64,000 bases of DNA from Halichondria panicea (taxonomy: Eukaryota > Porifera > Demospongiae > Suberitida > Halichondriidae). Within the stretch, counting starts at the first letter, position 1; each line of letters starts with the position of its first letter. The translations under genes were made by a program, and so were the position numbers. The stretch covers positions 3,649,803-3,713,802 of the forward strand of contig NC_087380.1 of NCBI RefSeq assembly GCF_963675165.1. Direction: 5' to 3'. Below the pieces are notes generated by a model. That model was not told the DNA's origin, did no database searches, and worked only from the letters and a program-made list of their open reading frames with translations. Positions 20,048 through 31,551 of the stretch are shown one piece after another.

Positions 20048-21974
20048 GATTAAATATGATAAATATGACTGAAACTTGATGAAGGAAAATATTGCTATAC
20101 TGGATTGCTGGGCTTGAGAGATGATTCAACAATTCAGAAAATAGTGACATTCCTTTACCGGTAAGGTATACTAGATTTACTTTTTCCGTTGAAATTTTAG
20201 TTCTATGTCAACTAACAGTTAGTTGAAACATGCACACATGTACATATACGGGTTCTATTATAATTATGGGCTGTATTTAGAATGTAGCCCCATTAGTTGT
20301 ATATGTGAATACTTATTGTTCTTCAATCACCCCACAAAAGTTGCATTGTACATATTATCCTCGTGGATGAGGCATAGTATAAACATAAGCACATGCACTG
20401 CAAATATTCATGCACACCGATGTAATAAAGCCTAACAAGGAAGTATAATTGTACATACACACTCAGTGACACTTGATGCCTGACCGCAAAGATCCCAAAG
20501 GTCATCAAAGCATTCCAGTACTATCATTCCAGTACTATGTATTCGATGTGTTCAATTGCACTAGATCTACCCAGAAGAGGTACGACAGGCGCAGTGCAGC
20601 TCTATAGCAACGAGGTATAATTAGTTTTGATTGAGCAGTAATTATATGCCTACGCCCAGCCCGTGTCGTATGTTTTTGCTGAGTGTAATCATGTCAGAGG
20701 TTATAATTGTTTGAGCTGCACTGCGCCTGTTGGACCTCCTCTGAGATCTACATATCACATTATTAGGATGGTATTCTGATACATCATGTATACAGATTTG
20801 TCAAAAATTCCTAAATCCTACTTAGGCAAGTGCGTGTATTCTTATCACTATACATGTATGGTATAATTATACTGTTGGGAAGGTACATGCATAAATTGAA
20901 GAAAAGGATACTATAATTTTTTTTAATACCGCGAAACTTTCGAGGTGCTTAATTTCAATCCTCCACGAAAGTTAAGCTCCCACGAAATACTTAGCTAACG
21001 GAAAATGCAACATCATTTGACCAAATAGCACGAAATTTTCCACGAAACGCTTTTAGAGACACTTTCATGAAAATTAAGTGCCTCGAAAATTTCGCGCTAT
21101 ACGGTATACTAATTGTAAAGGCCATGCACCAAGGGGCAATATGTTATAGTTATTGACTGATTTATTTACTGCAAAAACAGCAAAACAGTCATTTGAACAT
21201 CAGTGGAGACAGTCAAGCTTGCTCTCACAGCCTCAGAATATGCAGTTGAGAACAGCTACATGGCATAGAGCTATACTGTATAGAGCTGCTGGTTCAGCTG
21301 GAAGCCATACATTTTGACCATGCAGACCAGCCCACCACCACTACATGCAGCTGCATGCAGCTGGCTGAGGTTTGCTCTTGTTTGTTAGCTAGCTAGCTGA
21401 GTAGTCTTACCTAGTCTGTTAGGTTATTGTCGACAAAACTACAACCTACTTGCAATTCTCTACCTCTGAGCCACAGCCTTGACTACTGAAAAAGCACAGA
21501 GCAAGAATTTGACTGCAGGCCTCATGAACATGGTAGATCTAGCTCAGTTCAATCCTGCACTATTAAATTTTTTCAATTTCATTGGTGTACACACATAATA
21601 TATTGTCAAGATGCTTCATGTCAATTCAAATCTGCTGAGGAAGTAAGATAATAAGAATAGTGCCTGGGGGAAGTAATTAATCACTGGACATCACCTAAGA
21701 TACAAAGTGAATCAGTAAATAAACGATTAATACGCATGCTGACACAGCAAGAATAGAACAAACATTATAATAATTTTACATTTCTGTCTGCGGCTATATA
21801 TGCAGCATGCATGCATGTGTAGCATAATTATATCTCTAGTATAATTATACGAAACTATACTTGTAATAATTAATATGCATGAAGACACCTTTTAATTTCT
21901 GCATTAAAGAGCTTACAATAATTTAATAGACATGCATATACAATCAAGATATAGCGTAAAAATAATTATAGAGA
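20048..21974. other. Intergenic repeats between copies 2 and 3
   Basis: No gene seen. Contains a palindromic element with ends GAGGTACGACAGGCGCAGTG / CACTGCGCCTGTTGGACCTC (about 20576-20742), a TACCG-type miniature element (20926-21107), and an unremarkable AT-rich remainder with many TATAATTATA stretches. Confidence 0.6.
20926..21107. mobile_element. TACCGTATA-family miniature inverted-repeat element
   Basis: Ends AATACCGCGAAACTTTCGAGG and CCTCGAAAATTTCGCGCTATACGGTAT are inverted copies. The interior is rich in CACGAAA and TTTCGTG. About 180 bp, no coding capacity. Same terminal theme as the elements at 22297, 34536, 35737 and 57020. Confidence 0.75.
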
Positions 21975-24900
21975 CTAAGAGAGCAAGGCTGCGTGTACAG
22001 GGTATTTTAAGGTGGTAGTGAGTCTATGGTTATGCTCTTCTAAAGAGTTCTCTTTGTAGAAAAAGACCAACTCCTCCAGGGAGTTTGAAGTACACGGGAG
22101 AGAGAAACCATATTTATTATTAAGAGTGAACACCTTCAAGTGGATAAGGCCATTATACCTGTGGGGTGTGCATGTGTGTCAAAGATTAGCACAGTCTTTA
22201 ATAAACACAACAAGACGTTGTAGTATACAGAAGCCTGTAATTATAGAGGTCGAATGAAAACTATATGCCCAAGAGCAGGATATATATACAGCTGTATACC
22301 GTATAGCGTGTAATTTTCGGGGGACAAAATATTCGTAGTTGAGCAGTATTTAGTCATTTGTGCATATTATTTTCGTGGTTGCTGCTTGCACTGCAGGTAA
22401 AAGTAGGCAAGGTCGCTTCATTCGTGGGTAAAATATTCGTGGTCAGACCTTCAACCACGAAAACCACGAATATTTTGCCCCACGAAAATTACCCTCTATA
22501 CGGTAGTAAACATAGACCTTTCCTGTGGTTGGAAAATAGAGGAAGTTTGAGGAAAATAGAACACAGTCAAGGGCTTAAAATCGAATAATTGTAGCTGCCA
22601 CATGCAGTTGCAATGCGAGTACGCTCGATCAGTGGAGTATAGGACTAAAATATTGGGGAGCCTATAATTATGTGGCCCCCCTGTTCCTACTCCACTGCAG
22701 CTATAAGTGTTTTAAGCTTCTATAGCCATGCTCTATAGCTCTTGAATTTGATTAGCAAATCATTAATTATAGGCTATAATTATATACATATTGCTTACGG
22801 TTACCAGTACTTAAACTTGAAGGTCAACGTTGCTATTCTACTTATATAGGAGTTTTAGCTCTACACCAGAGCGCTATAGCAACTGCTAGAATGATAAAAG
22901 AGCTGCAAAGCTGCACTAAGCAGCAGTTGCAATGCACAGTTTTCCGATCGTACTATAATAGCTCACATAATTTATGGCGGATATTATTTGCCAACGATAT
23001 CCTCAGAAATGCTTGTCACAAATGGTGCAATCTGATAGGTTACTGAGAGGTCCCTTATGAAAATTTATGTTTCAAGTCATAGCAATGATGATGCAGTGCA
23101 TTAAGTATTTTTGTGTTCTGCAGTGCAGCTTTGCAGCTTTTGTCTTACTCATGCAGCTACCAATAGCTCCTAGTGTAGAGCTAACTACTAAGACTCAGTG
23201 GCGTAGGCAGAGGGGGGCTGACGGGGCTAGAGCCCCCCTTTTGTGCGTAGTTACTAGAATGATGTCATTCAATGGAAATGTGGGCAAGGCCATCTACTGC
23301 ACTAGCCTCGATTCCAGGCTGAGTTATTTCTAGCTAGACCGACAACTTCGTTTTATTAAAAAAAAAATCAGCCTGGGATCGAGGCTATACTACTGCGCAT
23401 GCTTACTGCTGATGAAAAAGTGATTACCTTTTTTTTAGGTAAAATTGCAAGCTATTCAGCGCCTGCTCTGGCCCTGCTCAACGGATTTGAGCCCTGCCCT
23501 TCCCAAAATCCCGGCTACACCACTGTAAGTAGAATAGCAACTTTCTATTAGCAGTTTTTGCTATGCATGATTCTCAAGAGACAGAAACCGGCGGCCTTCA
23601 GTGTGAGTTTTTTTTTATATAGACTAGCCAGAGTGAAGCTTAAACATTGCTTGCAGAGTCTTCTTTGTGTTAATATATAGCCTAGCTTGCTTAGCACTAT
23701 TCTAAATCAGGCCTCGTCCAACGGTCACTGTGGGATTATGAGACCTCAGGCCCTTAGTAGCGCCCTCGCTGTGCTTGGGCCCTCGGGGTCTCATAATCCC
23801 ATAGAGACCTTGGACTCGGGAGTGCATTAACTAATTACAATACTTTTTGTTCACAGTAAGACATGCATGCACGTCTATAGAGATTTACCCATGAGTCTCA
23901 AGTATACACTCACATTATATAGAGGAAGTACGCGTGCATACTGAGCACTATAATTATACATGGGGACAATATATGTGCGTACGTACTAAGTTTGTGCATT
24001 ATAGGGAAAAAGCACTCACACAATGTCAATGCTGTGAGTATGTAGTAGCTGCTCTCCCTTCGGCAATAACCATTGGTTAACAGTGGGCCGACAAAGGAAG
24101 GTACCATTCTCTTTATTCCTCAATAGCTCACTAGCCATGTGCCTATAAAGGGGGAGGAAAAAAACTGTAATACTAAATCGGTACAGAGTGTGGAGCAAAA
24201 GCATACTAATTTTCTATAGCTGCATGCATCTTGACCATTATTTTAGCTAACATAATTATTAGACAAGTATACAATACAGGTTATAGGCTCACCTGTCTAC
24301 CTCACAATACCATGTCTCCCTTCTTAAGTGAGTGTTAGATGCCCCCTACAAAGAAAAATTATCACATCTCTGAGAACAAGATGCTGATAGAACATTCATC
24401 CTGTATGTGCACTGGCATTATACAGAATTAATTTTATACACATTTAGCTTATCTATATAAACTCACTGAGAACAAAAGACTTATTTACATGCATCTATTA
24501 ATTGTTGTTATCTATTGCATTATGTAGCTTATTACCAGGACCTCAAGAAAGAAGAAAATTGATTCTTCCAGGATCTGCAACCATTGAGCAGTTACAGCTG
24601 CAACAGACACACACGTACACACACACAGTCAGCTTTACCGTATCGTTCGTGCGGCTACGCCTCGAAACATAATTAGAGCACTGAAGTGCTAACCCTCGGC
24701 TATTGACATGAAAATTGCTAGGATTGGCCGGGAAAAACGACTCGTAAACGAAAAAAGTACATGTGAATGATGCTTTTGGTGGTTCCTCTGGCCAATCCTA
24801 GCAATTTTTCACATTTCAAATGTTTTTCTAGTCGGATATCTAGATGATTGGGGAGAGTTGGTACCATTGGTTAATTATCACTCTCAATTCTCAATATCTG

Positions 24901-27514
24901 CATGGTTGTCATTTTCTTACAAACGCCAACACTAGTACTCACCCCCGCACCTTTTGTATACCCTCTCAAAGTACACACACACACACACACAAACGGGCCG
25001 ACATGCAGAGCAATCATTATACCCCTGCAGCGTATATCTGCATTTGCACACTCGGGATAACTATTTACATGCGATCTTGAAGTGACAGCTATATATGAAG
25101 TTACTTACTGATACTGAGTAGAGTATTTGATGTGTTGGTGTTGTAGGTAGTGGGGGAAATGGTTTATCCTCTCTATCCGGTCGAGGAGGCCGTCTGGGAA
25201 GGATGCCCCTATGATTACAGGGGGGTAGTTTTAGGGTAAGCAAACTCAGCTGTATGTCTGGCAGTGGTGGGAGTGCCCTTTGACTATAGGAGTGAGTGGG
25301 AAACTGGAAATACTGGGGCGAACAATTTTTTTTGGGAGTGGTGGTGCAGTATTGGGAACTGATATGAGGGAAACAAGATCAATAGTAACGGTTCACTTGG
25401 GGCAGTAGTGTTTGATTGTATCACAAACTCTATTTATACATATAGCTATAAGCTCTTTAATCCCATTCTAATCTAACCCACCGAGTCAGAATTGAGTTGG
25501 TTGTGACAAAGCGTTAAATAGAAGGTATTTACATGGCTGCATGTGCATGCATGGGTCACCGGGGTGTTCCTATAATTATATAGAGTATATGTGTGTAGCT
25601 TCAGCCGACTGTTTCACTTGTAGTCGTCTTTACTCTATGTGCATGTTGACAGAACTAATCTGAGCTGACCAGGATTCAATCAGGATTAAAACCTCGTGTA
25701 AACACGGCTATAGAGAGAATGGTTAAACCTATTAACTTATGGACTAAAGTAATATAATTATACGTAAAATAAGTAGAATTGTCTCTGCAGCTTCAAGAAT
25801 ATGGCACCCAAACATACCACGCCTGAGAAATATAATGCAGTACAAATGAACATTGGCAGGCAGCGTTGCTGGCCACGGTGCTCTCAGAATGCTTATGTCA
25901 TGCTCTTTAAACTTCGTATGTATGGCCTTACTTGACAGATGTGTACGGTCCAGAATCAATTTCTGAAAATGTAGCAAGCAGTGGCGTATACTGATTGGCA
26001 TCCTTTACAGACACTGTATTTCAGACAAATAAAATAATGTATAGTCCTAAATTGCCAAAAAACAATTTACCAAAGTCTGAATCTGCAGACACTGACATGC
26101 TTTGGAGTCCTCCTTGGATCCATTGTTGTCGAACTGCTTCTCCGGTGCCATACCCACTCTCCCCTGTCGTGTCAGTAGCATTCTCTATAGTAGTAGAAAT
26201 GCCAACTCATATATAATTATAGAAGGTACAGATAACAGTATAAGTTAGCCATTGGTATACACGTACCTATCAATTCTTAGATTATAGAACTTCACTTACT
26301 CAATACATACCTGATTCATATTCTTCTGTTGTAGCAACTTTTCCATGTGAGTCTTCTAATGCACCAATGTCTTTATCACCACCTAATCCGTATCTGCTCA
26401 ATTTCATCAACTGAGCTTCAGAAATTGGCAAAACCTCAGTAGCTATCGCAATAGGAATGGCAAATGTTAGGAATACACACCCCTTTTCAATGGATACTAA
26501 TGACAACGCCCAAGAATTTATGTGCAAGGTCTTCGCTATACGATTACAGATTTTATTTATCTTCTGTAACATAATGGGACCTTCTTCAGAGTATTTTAGG
26601 GCAAATGTTGAGTGTTTAATATCCTCGTTTTGACCAGGATGAAAGACAGCGTGTGGCACTTCGAACACATTGTGTTTACAATACGAATTGAACTCATCCA
26701 AGTACTTTTGCAATTCACATTTGTCATCTGATGACCCATATTCATTCACGACTAACTCAATAGTTTGATGATTGAAGAAAGAAGCCCTTTCCAGCAGAAG
26801 AATCATGAGCACTTCAAACATTTCCTTTGAACTCGATAGTTGCATTTTTTCTTCTTTTGAAAAGATTGCTGAGGCTGATAGGAAAAGCTTAATATTATCT
26901 ATCTCATCTTTTAAAGTTTGGGACTTGGACAGTGTCATGCAGAGCTTACGAAATGCACTCACAATTGATTCATAATCAGTAGTTAGATTATCAAGCAACA
27001 TGTGTTTCTCTGGCTCACTTAAACGTTTAGTATCGAGATAAGGAAAAGTTGGTGAGCTGATAGGAGGTATTTTCTTTTCTTTTATTTTCGGACATCCAGA
27101 CATGAAGAAGCCCTCTAAAGTACACTTTTGGCAGTACGGACACACAAATCCTGGACCTTGACTTTCTTTAGACCTTTTAAATTGCTTCGCTTCGTAGCAT
27201 TGCTCGACCTTTTCGGTACAGTCACGCATCCATTCACTTTGACTCCTCAAAACAGCAACAAAATCTTTAAACAATGCTGGTCGAAACTTTACTCTATCTT
27301 CCACGGCGCTGATAATTTTTCGAGCTCTAATAGAAGGTTCTGAGCCGGGACCAATCTGTTTCAAACTTTCATATTCACTCTCTGATAAAAACCATTTGCT
27401 ATGGAATTCATTCCCAATGTTGTCGATATTTCTTTTAATTGAGTCGATGAGTAGTGTAGAACACTCGACAATTGTCTCCCATTCGAGCGAAGCTTTTTCA
27501 TGAGACACATCCAT
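21975..27514 (-). CDS. CARD-type death-fold protein fused to a p85-type SH2 domain (copy 3)
   Basis: Predicted exons: 26311-27514 (ATG 27514), 26071-26184, 25932-26013, 25109-25208, 24293-24345, 24020-24142 and 21975-22158 (stop TAG). They total 1860 nt (619 aa) with all phases consistent. The first three match copies 1 and 2: CARD about 10-100, Cys cluster (FVCPYCQKCTLEGFF), the unnamed domain, GESGYGTGE and DSGPYTS. Instead of RFX, the next exon is proline-rich (LPRRPPRPDREDKPFPPLP). The last three encode an SH2 domain, about residues 505-610: ETWYCEVDRHMASELLRNKE, GTFLCRP (FLxR arginine kept), HSIDIVYNGLIHLKV, KYGFSLPCTSNSLEELVFFY and NSLEEHNHRLTTTLKYPV. The closing motif matches the C-terminal SH2 of PI3-kinase regulatory subunits. 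No second SH2 or inter-SH2 coiled coil was found. A competing phase-compatible exon at 25744-25896 would instead end the protein after about 24 residues, so the SH2 could belong to an isoform or a separate gene. Confidence 0.65.
22297..22505. mobile_element. TACCGTATA-family miniature element in copy 3 last intron
   Basis: Ends TACCGTATAGCGTGTAATTT and AAAATTACCCTCTATACGGTA are inverted copies, with internal CCACGAATATTTTG blocks. About 210 bp. The copy at 57020-57217 is the closest relative, in the opposite orientation. Confidence 0.85.
23190..23530. mobile_element. DNA-element fragment with CAGTGGCGTAGGC / CACCACTG ends
   Basis: Begins CAGTGGCGTAGGCAGAGGGG and ends CCCGGCTACACCACTG, inverted ends of a type also seen at 40867-41785. 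Inside is a second palindrome (CTAGCCTCGATTCCAGGCTGA near 23303 against TCAGCCTGGGATCGAGGCTA near 23369). No open reading frame of note. Confidence 0.6.
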
Positions 27515-28120
27515 GTATGAGGGTAGCTTGATAAGTCAAATATTTTAGGCTTAAGTAGCGATGTCAGACCAATTTTCGTTTTGCTGTTTCTAACTCCTAT
27601 GTTCTCTTTTGCAGACTCTAGGCAAACCAGAAAAACCTGGATTTGGTCAAGCCATAGATAGCAGGGTGTTTTTTTTAGATATAAAGTAACCATGCTATCT
27701 TTTCTTTCGTATATACACAGTATCATGTGTCAGAACTCTCATCAATATCCACCTTACGCTTGTTTAAGCAACTTTTCTGTCAGTTTCATTTGATAGTGTG
27801 ATGTAGATTTAAGGCCATGCAACTATAGATCTATGATGCAACTTTGTTGACAGCTTCTAATTAATACAGTAGATTACTCCTGTCTTGTTTTGTGTGCAAA
27901 TTGAATCCTGTTCTTGCAATTTGTAGATTGCATTGTTGTCCCTGGAATTATCTCCCTTCAACAGAGGTTTTCAAATTGCTTCAGTAATATTACTTTCAGT
28001 TAGAGTAAGTAACCGATCTTCGCCAGATACCTATAATCGGCGGCTATTGCTCGAAGCACAAGACGATTTTGCACAAAACTAACTACATGGACCTACAGAT
28101 GGGTAAGAAAGTAACAGCTC

Positions 28121-28722
28121 CCAAAAATTTGGAAAGAATAACTCGCTTGCGGACGGAGTGGTGGTCATGAGAAGTGAGCTGCCGAATTGATCAATTGTTG
28201 TCAGTGAGACATTTATCTCCGTCTTTGCACACTTACTAAGCACTGAAACTACCAACACTAAACAACATTTCTTGGCACAACTCTAACTAGTGAGCACTAC
28301 TTGCAGGTAAAGCAGGTAAAGCAGCGTTAGCTGCAGATCGAGCCCCACCCAGCTAGGCATGACAAAAATGTTATGCTGATTCAGCAATAATTATGCACAT
28401 AATCTTCAGTGCGGCCTGGAATCGAGGCTAATTCCTTTAATTATTGCTGACTGTGCACAATTGTTGCTGAATCAGCATTAAAATATTCGTCATGCCTAGC
28501 TGGGTGGGGCTCGATCTGCAGCTAACGCTGCTTTGCCTGCAAGTAGTGCTCACTAGTTAGAGTTGTGCCAAGAAGTATTGTTTAGTGCTGGTAGTTTCAG
28601 TACTTAGTAAGCGTGCAAAGATGGAGATAAATGTCTCACTGATGACAAATGATCAATTCGGCAGCTCACTTCTCATAACCACCACTCCGTCCGCAAGCGA
28701 GTTATTCTTTCCAAATTTTTGG
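28121..28722. repeat. Foldback element, arms about 275 bp
   Basis: 28121-28398 and 28452-28722 are near-identical inverted arms (outer ends CCAAAAATTTGGAAAGAATA / TATTCTTTCCAAATTTTTGG) around a loop of about 50 bp. The arms include GCTGCAGATCGAGCCCCACC. No coding capacity. Confidence 0.9.
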
Positions 28723-28756
28723 TTAAGAAATAAATACAGGTAGACTCTACACCAGA

Positions 28757-29345
28757 GGAGGTACGACATAGGTTGACCTTTTGCTAATGAGTTCCCGTAT
28801 TGCATTCCTGCAGCATGACATGATGGCACGCCCACATTTACCTAGAGGAGGTGTGGCCTTGCGTCATAATTTATCATCAAGTTTCACGGAGGAATTGTGA
28901 GTGTACGGAGAAAGAAGAGAATATACGGAAGCACAACACCAAAACTTGCTCTCCTAGCTAGCTAAAAGACTACAAACGATCGTAGTACTCTACAGTAGTT
29001 ATAAATAATGCCTAGCTATATCCTGTGACATAAGAAAATGAATAGCATAGTCATTGTTGGAGAAATAAGCTATAAACTTACAGTGTAAGAGTTTGTTGCG
29101 CTTTCTATGGCTCCTGTGTTAATGTAACACTTATAGTAGATACTAAGATTGATAAACTAGTAGAAAATGCCTCTTGGAGAGACTCCAGAAGAGATAAACA
29201 CAAAGAACAGTAAAATAGCGCTGACGGTGCATAAAATACCTGCTGAATTAACACAAATATTATGTGGGCATGACATCCTGTCATGCTGCAGGAATGCAAT
29301 ACGGGAGTAACTCATTAGCAAAAGGTCAACCTATGTCGTACCTCC
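28757..29345. repeat. Inverted-repeat pair flanking about 440 bp
   Basis: GAGGAGGTACGACATAGGTT followed by GACCTTTTGCTAATGAG at 28757-28830 returns inverted at 29270-29345. The AGAGGTACGAC end is shared with the element at about 20576. Probably a non-autonomous element with terminal repeats of about 75 bp. Confidence 0.75.
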
Positions 29346-29387
29346 TCTGTCTCTTGCTTGAGCAAGCTTATGATCATGCATAGACAA

Positions 29388-29745
29388 CAATAAGCAATCA
29401 ATAAAAGGTATAAGCATGGTCTATATATACATGTATTATCAATGTTCTTCCAGTGATTTCTCAGTCCCAAGTTCTTGCCACATCGACACTGCGGTGACAA
29501 AATCAGAGCATGAATAGTGATTTTCAAAATCTAATGGCAATAATAATAATGGACATTGATCTTTAATACTGCCGAGTCTCGAATATAAACTCAGCTTAGT
29601 TATGGAGAAGCTCCCCCGCAAAGATGTCTAGTGGAAATCAACAAATCGGCCAATAACTCAAGAAGTATGATATCCCCACTTCTAATATAATATAGCTGAA
29701 GCAATAAAATAGCTAAAGCAATAAAATACCATCATGTACTACTAC
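29388..29745 (-). repeat. Dispersed repeat, family B (copy 1)
   Basis: The reverse complement matches 57825-58190 over about 350 bp, for example the ATCACTGGAAGAACATTGAT and TTGGCCGATTTGTTGATTTC blocks, with scattered differences and small indels. No coding potential recognised. Confidence 0.8.
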
Positions 29746-31144
29746 ATGTACTGGTTTTTGTGTTTTTCCTAGTAATTTTTATTAATTTTTTGCAAGGTAT
29801 GTTATGTGTTTGTGATGTTTTCCCTTACAGTACAGTGTTGAGCAAACATGCAAGTGTTGGATGTGTGAGTGGAGATTGTGATTCTTATTTCTTATTCTCG
29901 GTTCATTTTTACCCAACTTGTGTTTTGATTCTAAAATCATTATCAATAGTAGGCCACTCGACTGTACATGTTCCATGACGTTGTAACAGATTGGAGTTAT
30001 GCACTCGCCGAATTTCTTGTTTCTTCGCTTTTTCGCGCTTTTCTTTTCCTGGCAATCCTAGCAACGTTCACATTGCAAATGTTTTTTAGTTTTGATTCCC
30101 TTTCTTTTTCATTACAGTAGTACATTGATGATAAGATAAATGTGACGTTGATTAATTTGTCATCGTCCTGTAATCTTGTTGAAGATAATTATAAGTGGTC
30201 GTTGGACAGAAGTATATTATACTCTTCAATAATGAAAGCGAAATACCTGAAGAGGAACATCAAGAAGCAAGAGAAGTTCAAGAAGAGAAGACAGAACTGG
30301 AAGAAACATTATTATTTTATTCAGAATCTATGTGATAAAATGACAGCCATGTTTATACTATATACTGTAGATGTACTTCCAAGTGCAAAAGCATGGAGGC
30401 CTATGGCTATGGTATATCCAGTCAGTGCATACGTCTAGCATAAATAGCATACCTGAAGTGAGAGAATGGAGAGCTGAGCTGAAGAAAGGAGGCTTTGTAC
30501 TTTGTGTTATCGATGTCAAAGCCACGCCCATCTCATAAGTTGCCATGTGCGTTGCTGTGGCAGTCATTTAAAGATGGCGGAATTGCGTAGGTAAGAAAAG
30601 TAGAGCGTGAGAGGTCATCTGCCTCTTGGAAGCGAACGCAATTCTGAGAAAAACGCCCATGGTCCGGGTTCTAGTCGACTAGAGGCTGTATCTAGAATCT
30701 TCTGAACATGTCTGTACAAGGAGGAAATGCTTTCCAAGAATGTTACTTACTAACTTACTTACTTAGTCAGTCAGACGAAACGCGATGAAATATGAAAATA
30801 GTGCAATTTTTCAAATATCAATAGTAATGCATGAGAATATTCATTGACTATAATTTCACACATTTAGACAGATAAAAGGCTAACTAAGCTATCTGTCAAC
30901 TCAGTTTCTTGCTGTGGCCTTTCCCTGCAGAAATAGAGCAGTCTAAACACGAGTCAAAATTTGTGCAATAATTGAAAACACACACAACTGCACTGTCAAT
31001 CCTATGTACAACCTACTGGTTGTACTAATAGACTCACAACTCACACACACACATGTCAGACCAATGGAGAGTGGTCGAGGAGTGCACCTATAATTATAAA
31101 TTATAACTATACTAGTCAATACTTAATTTATATTGATTTCCCAG

Positions 31145-31551
31145 TTGTTGCTTGTGGTCCTCTCTCCGATCCTGTGAATGGACGAGTGGACACATCCTCT
31201 GGGAACATCTTCATGGATAGAGCTACCTACACGTGCGATAGTGGATACCTTCTAAGCGGGCCTGCAACACGGAGCTGTGGTGCTGACAGACAATGGACGG
31301 ACACTGAACCAACTTGTAATCGTATGATTTTGTGCACTAATGCAGTTTTAACTTTCATTGTGTCCTTTTTTCAGCTGTGGATTGCTGAGCTTTAGCTGAT
31401 CCTGCTAATGGAAGGGTTGATGCTTCGTCCGGAACCACATTCATGAACACAGCACTGTACAGCTGCAATACTGGGTATGACTTGGTTGGTGAGGGTACAA
31501 GGGTGTGTGAAGCTAATGGAAACTGGTCTCCTGTCACACCAACTTGTCAGA
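31145..31551 (+). pseudogene. Two complement-control-protein (sushi) exons, second with in-frame stop
   Basis: Exons 31145-31321 and 31375-31551 are each 177 nt, both begin after an AG and end before a GT, and are symmetric in phase, as expected for shuffled CCP modules. Module 1 reads VACGPLSDPVNGRVDTSSG ... YTCDSGYLLSG ... QWTDTEPTC, with four Cys and the conserved Trp. Module 2 reads LADPANGRVDASSG ... YSCNTGYDLVGEG ... NWSPVTPTC, but the codon after VDC is TGA where a Gly is expected. A decayed end of a third module (QTNGEWSRSAP) lies at about 31055-31089. No signal peptide, membrane segment or further modules were found nearby, so this is probably a remnant of an extracellular sushi-repeat gene. 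Confidence 0.65.

Larger units (their letters stand above)
27515..31054. other. Repeat-dominated intergenic region
   Basis: Between the copy 3 start and the sushi exons I find no supported gene. It holds the 28121-28722 foldback, an inverted pair (28757-28830 against 29270-29345), and the dispersed repeat at 29388-29745. A Lys-rich open stretch at 30142-30438 has no recognisable domain or splice context. Confidence 0.6.

Noticed and set aside
24530..24605. Possible extra exon between the Pro-rich and SH2 exons (TAQWLQILEE)
   Set aside because: In the required phase it has an immediate stop. Resemblance to an RFX or inter-SH2 helix is too weak.
21975..25208. A stand-alone PI3-kinase p85 regulatory subunit gene
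   Set aside because: Only one SH2 domain is present. I found no N-terminal SH2, inter-SH2 coiled coil or separate start, and splice phase links it to the CARD gene. A separate small SH2 gene is not fully excluded.
25744..25896. Alternative last exon of copy 3 (CGTGGTATGTTTGGG..., about 24 residues)
   Set aside because: Phase-compatible, but it ends at once in a hydrophobic tail without conservation to copies 1 and 2. Noted as a possible isoform, not chosen as the main model.
30142..30438. Lys-rich plus-strand open frame of about 98 codons
   Set aside because: No domain, no splice partners, low complexity, in a repeat-rich region. Not enough to call a gene.
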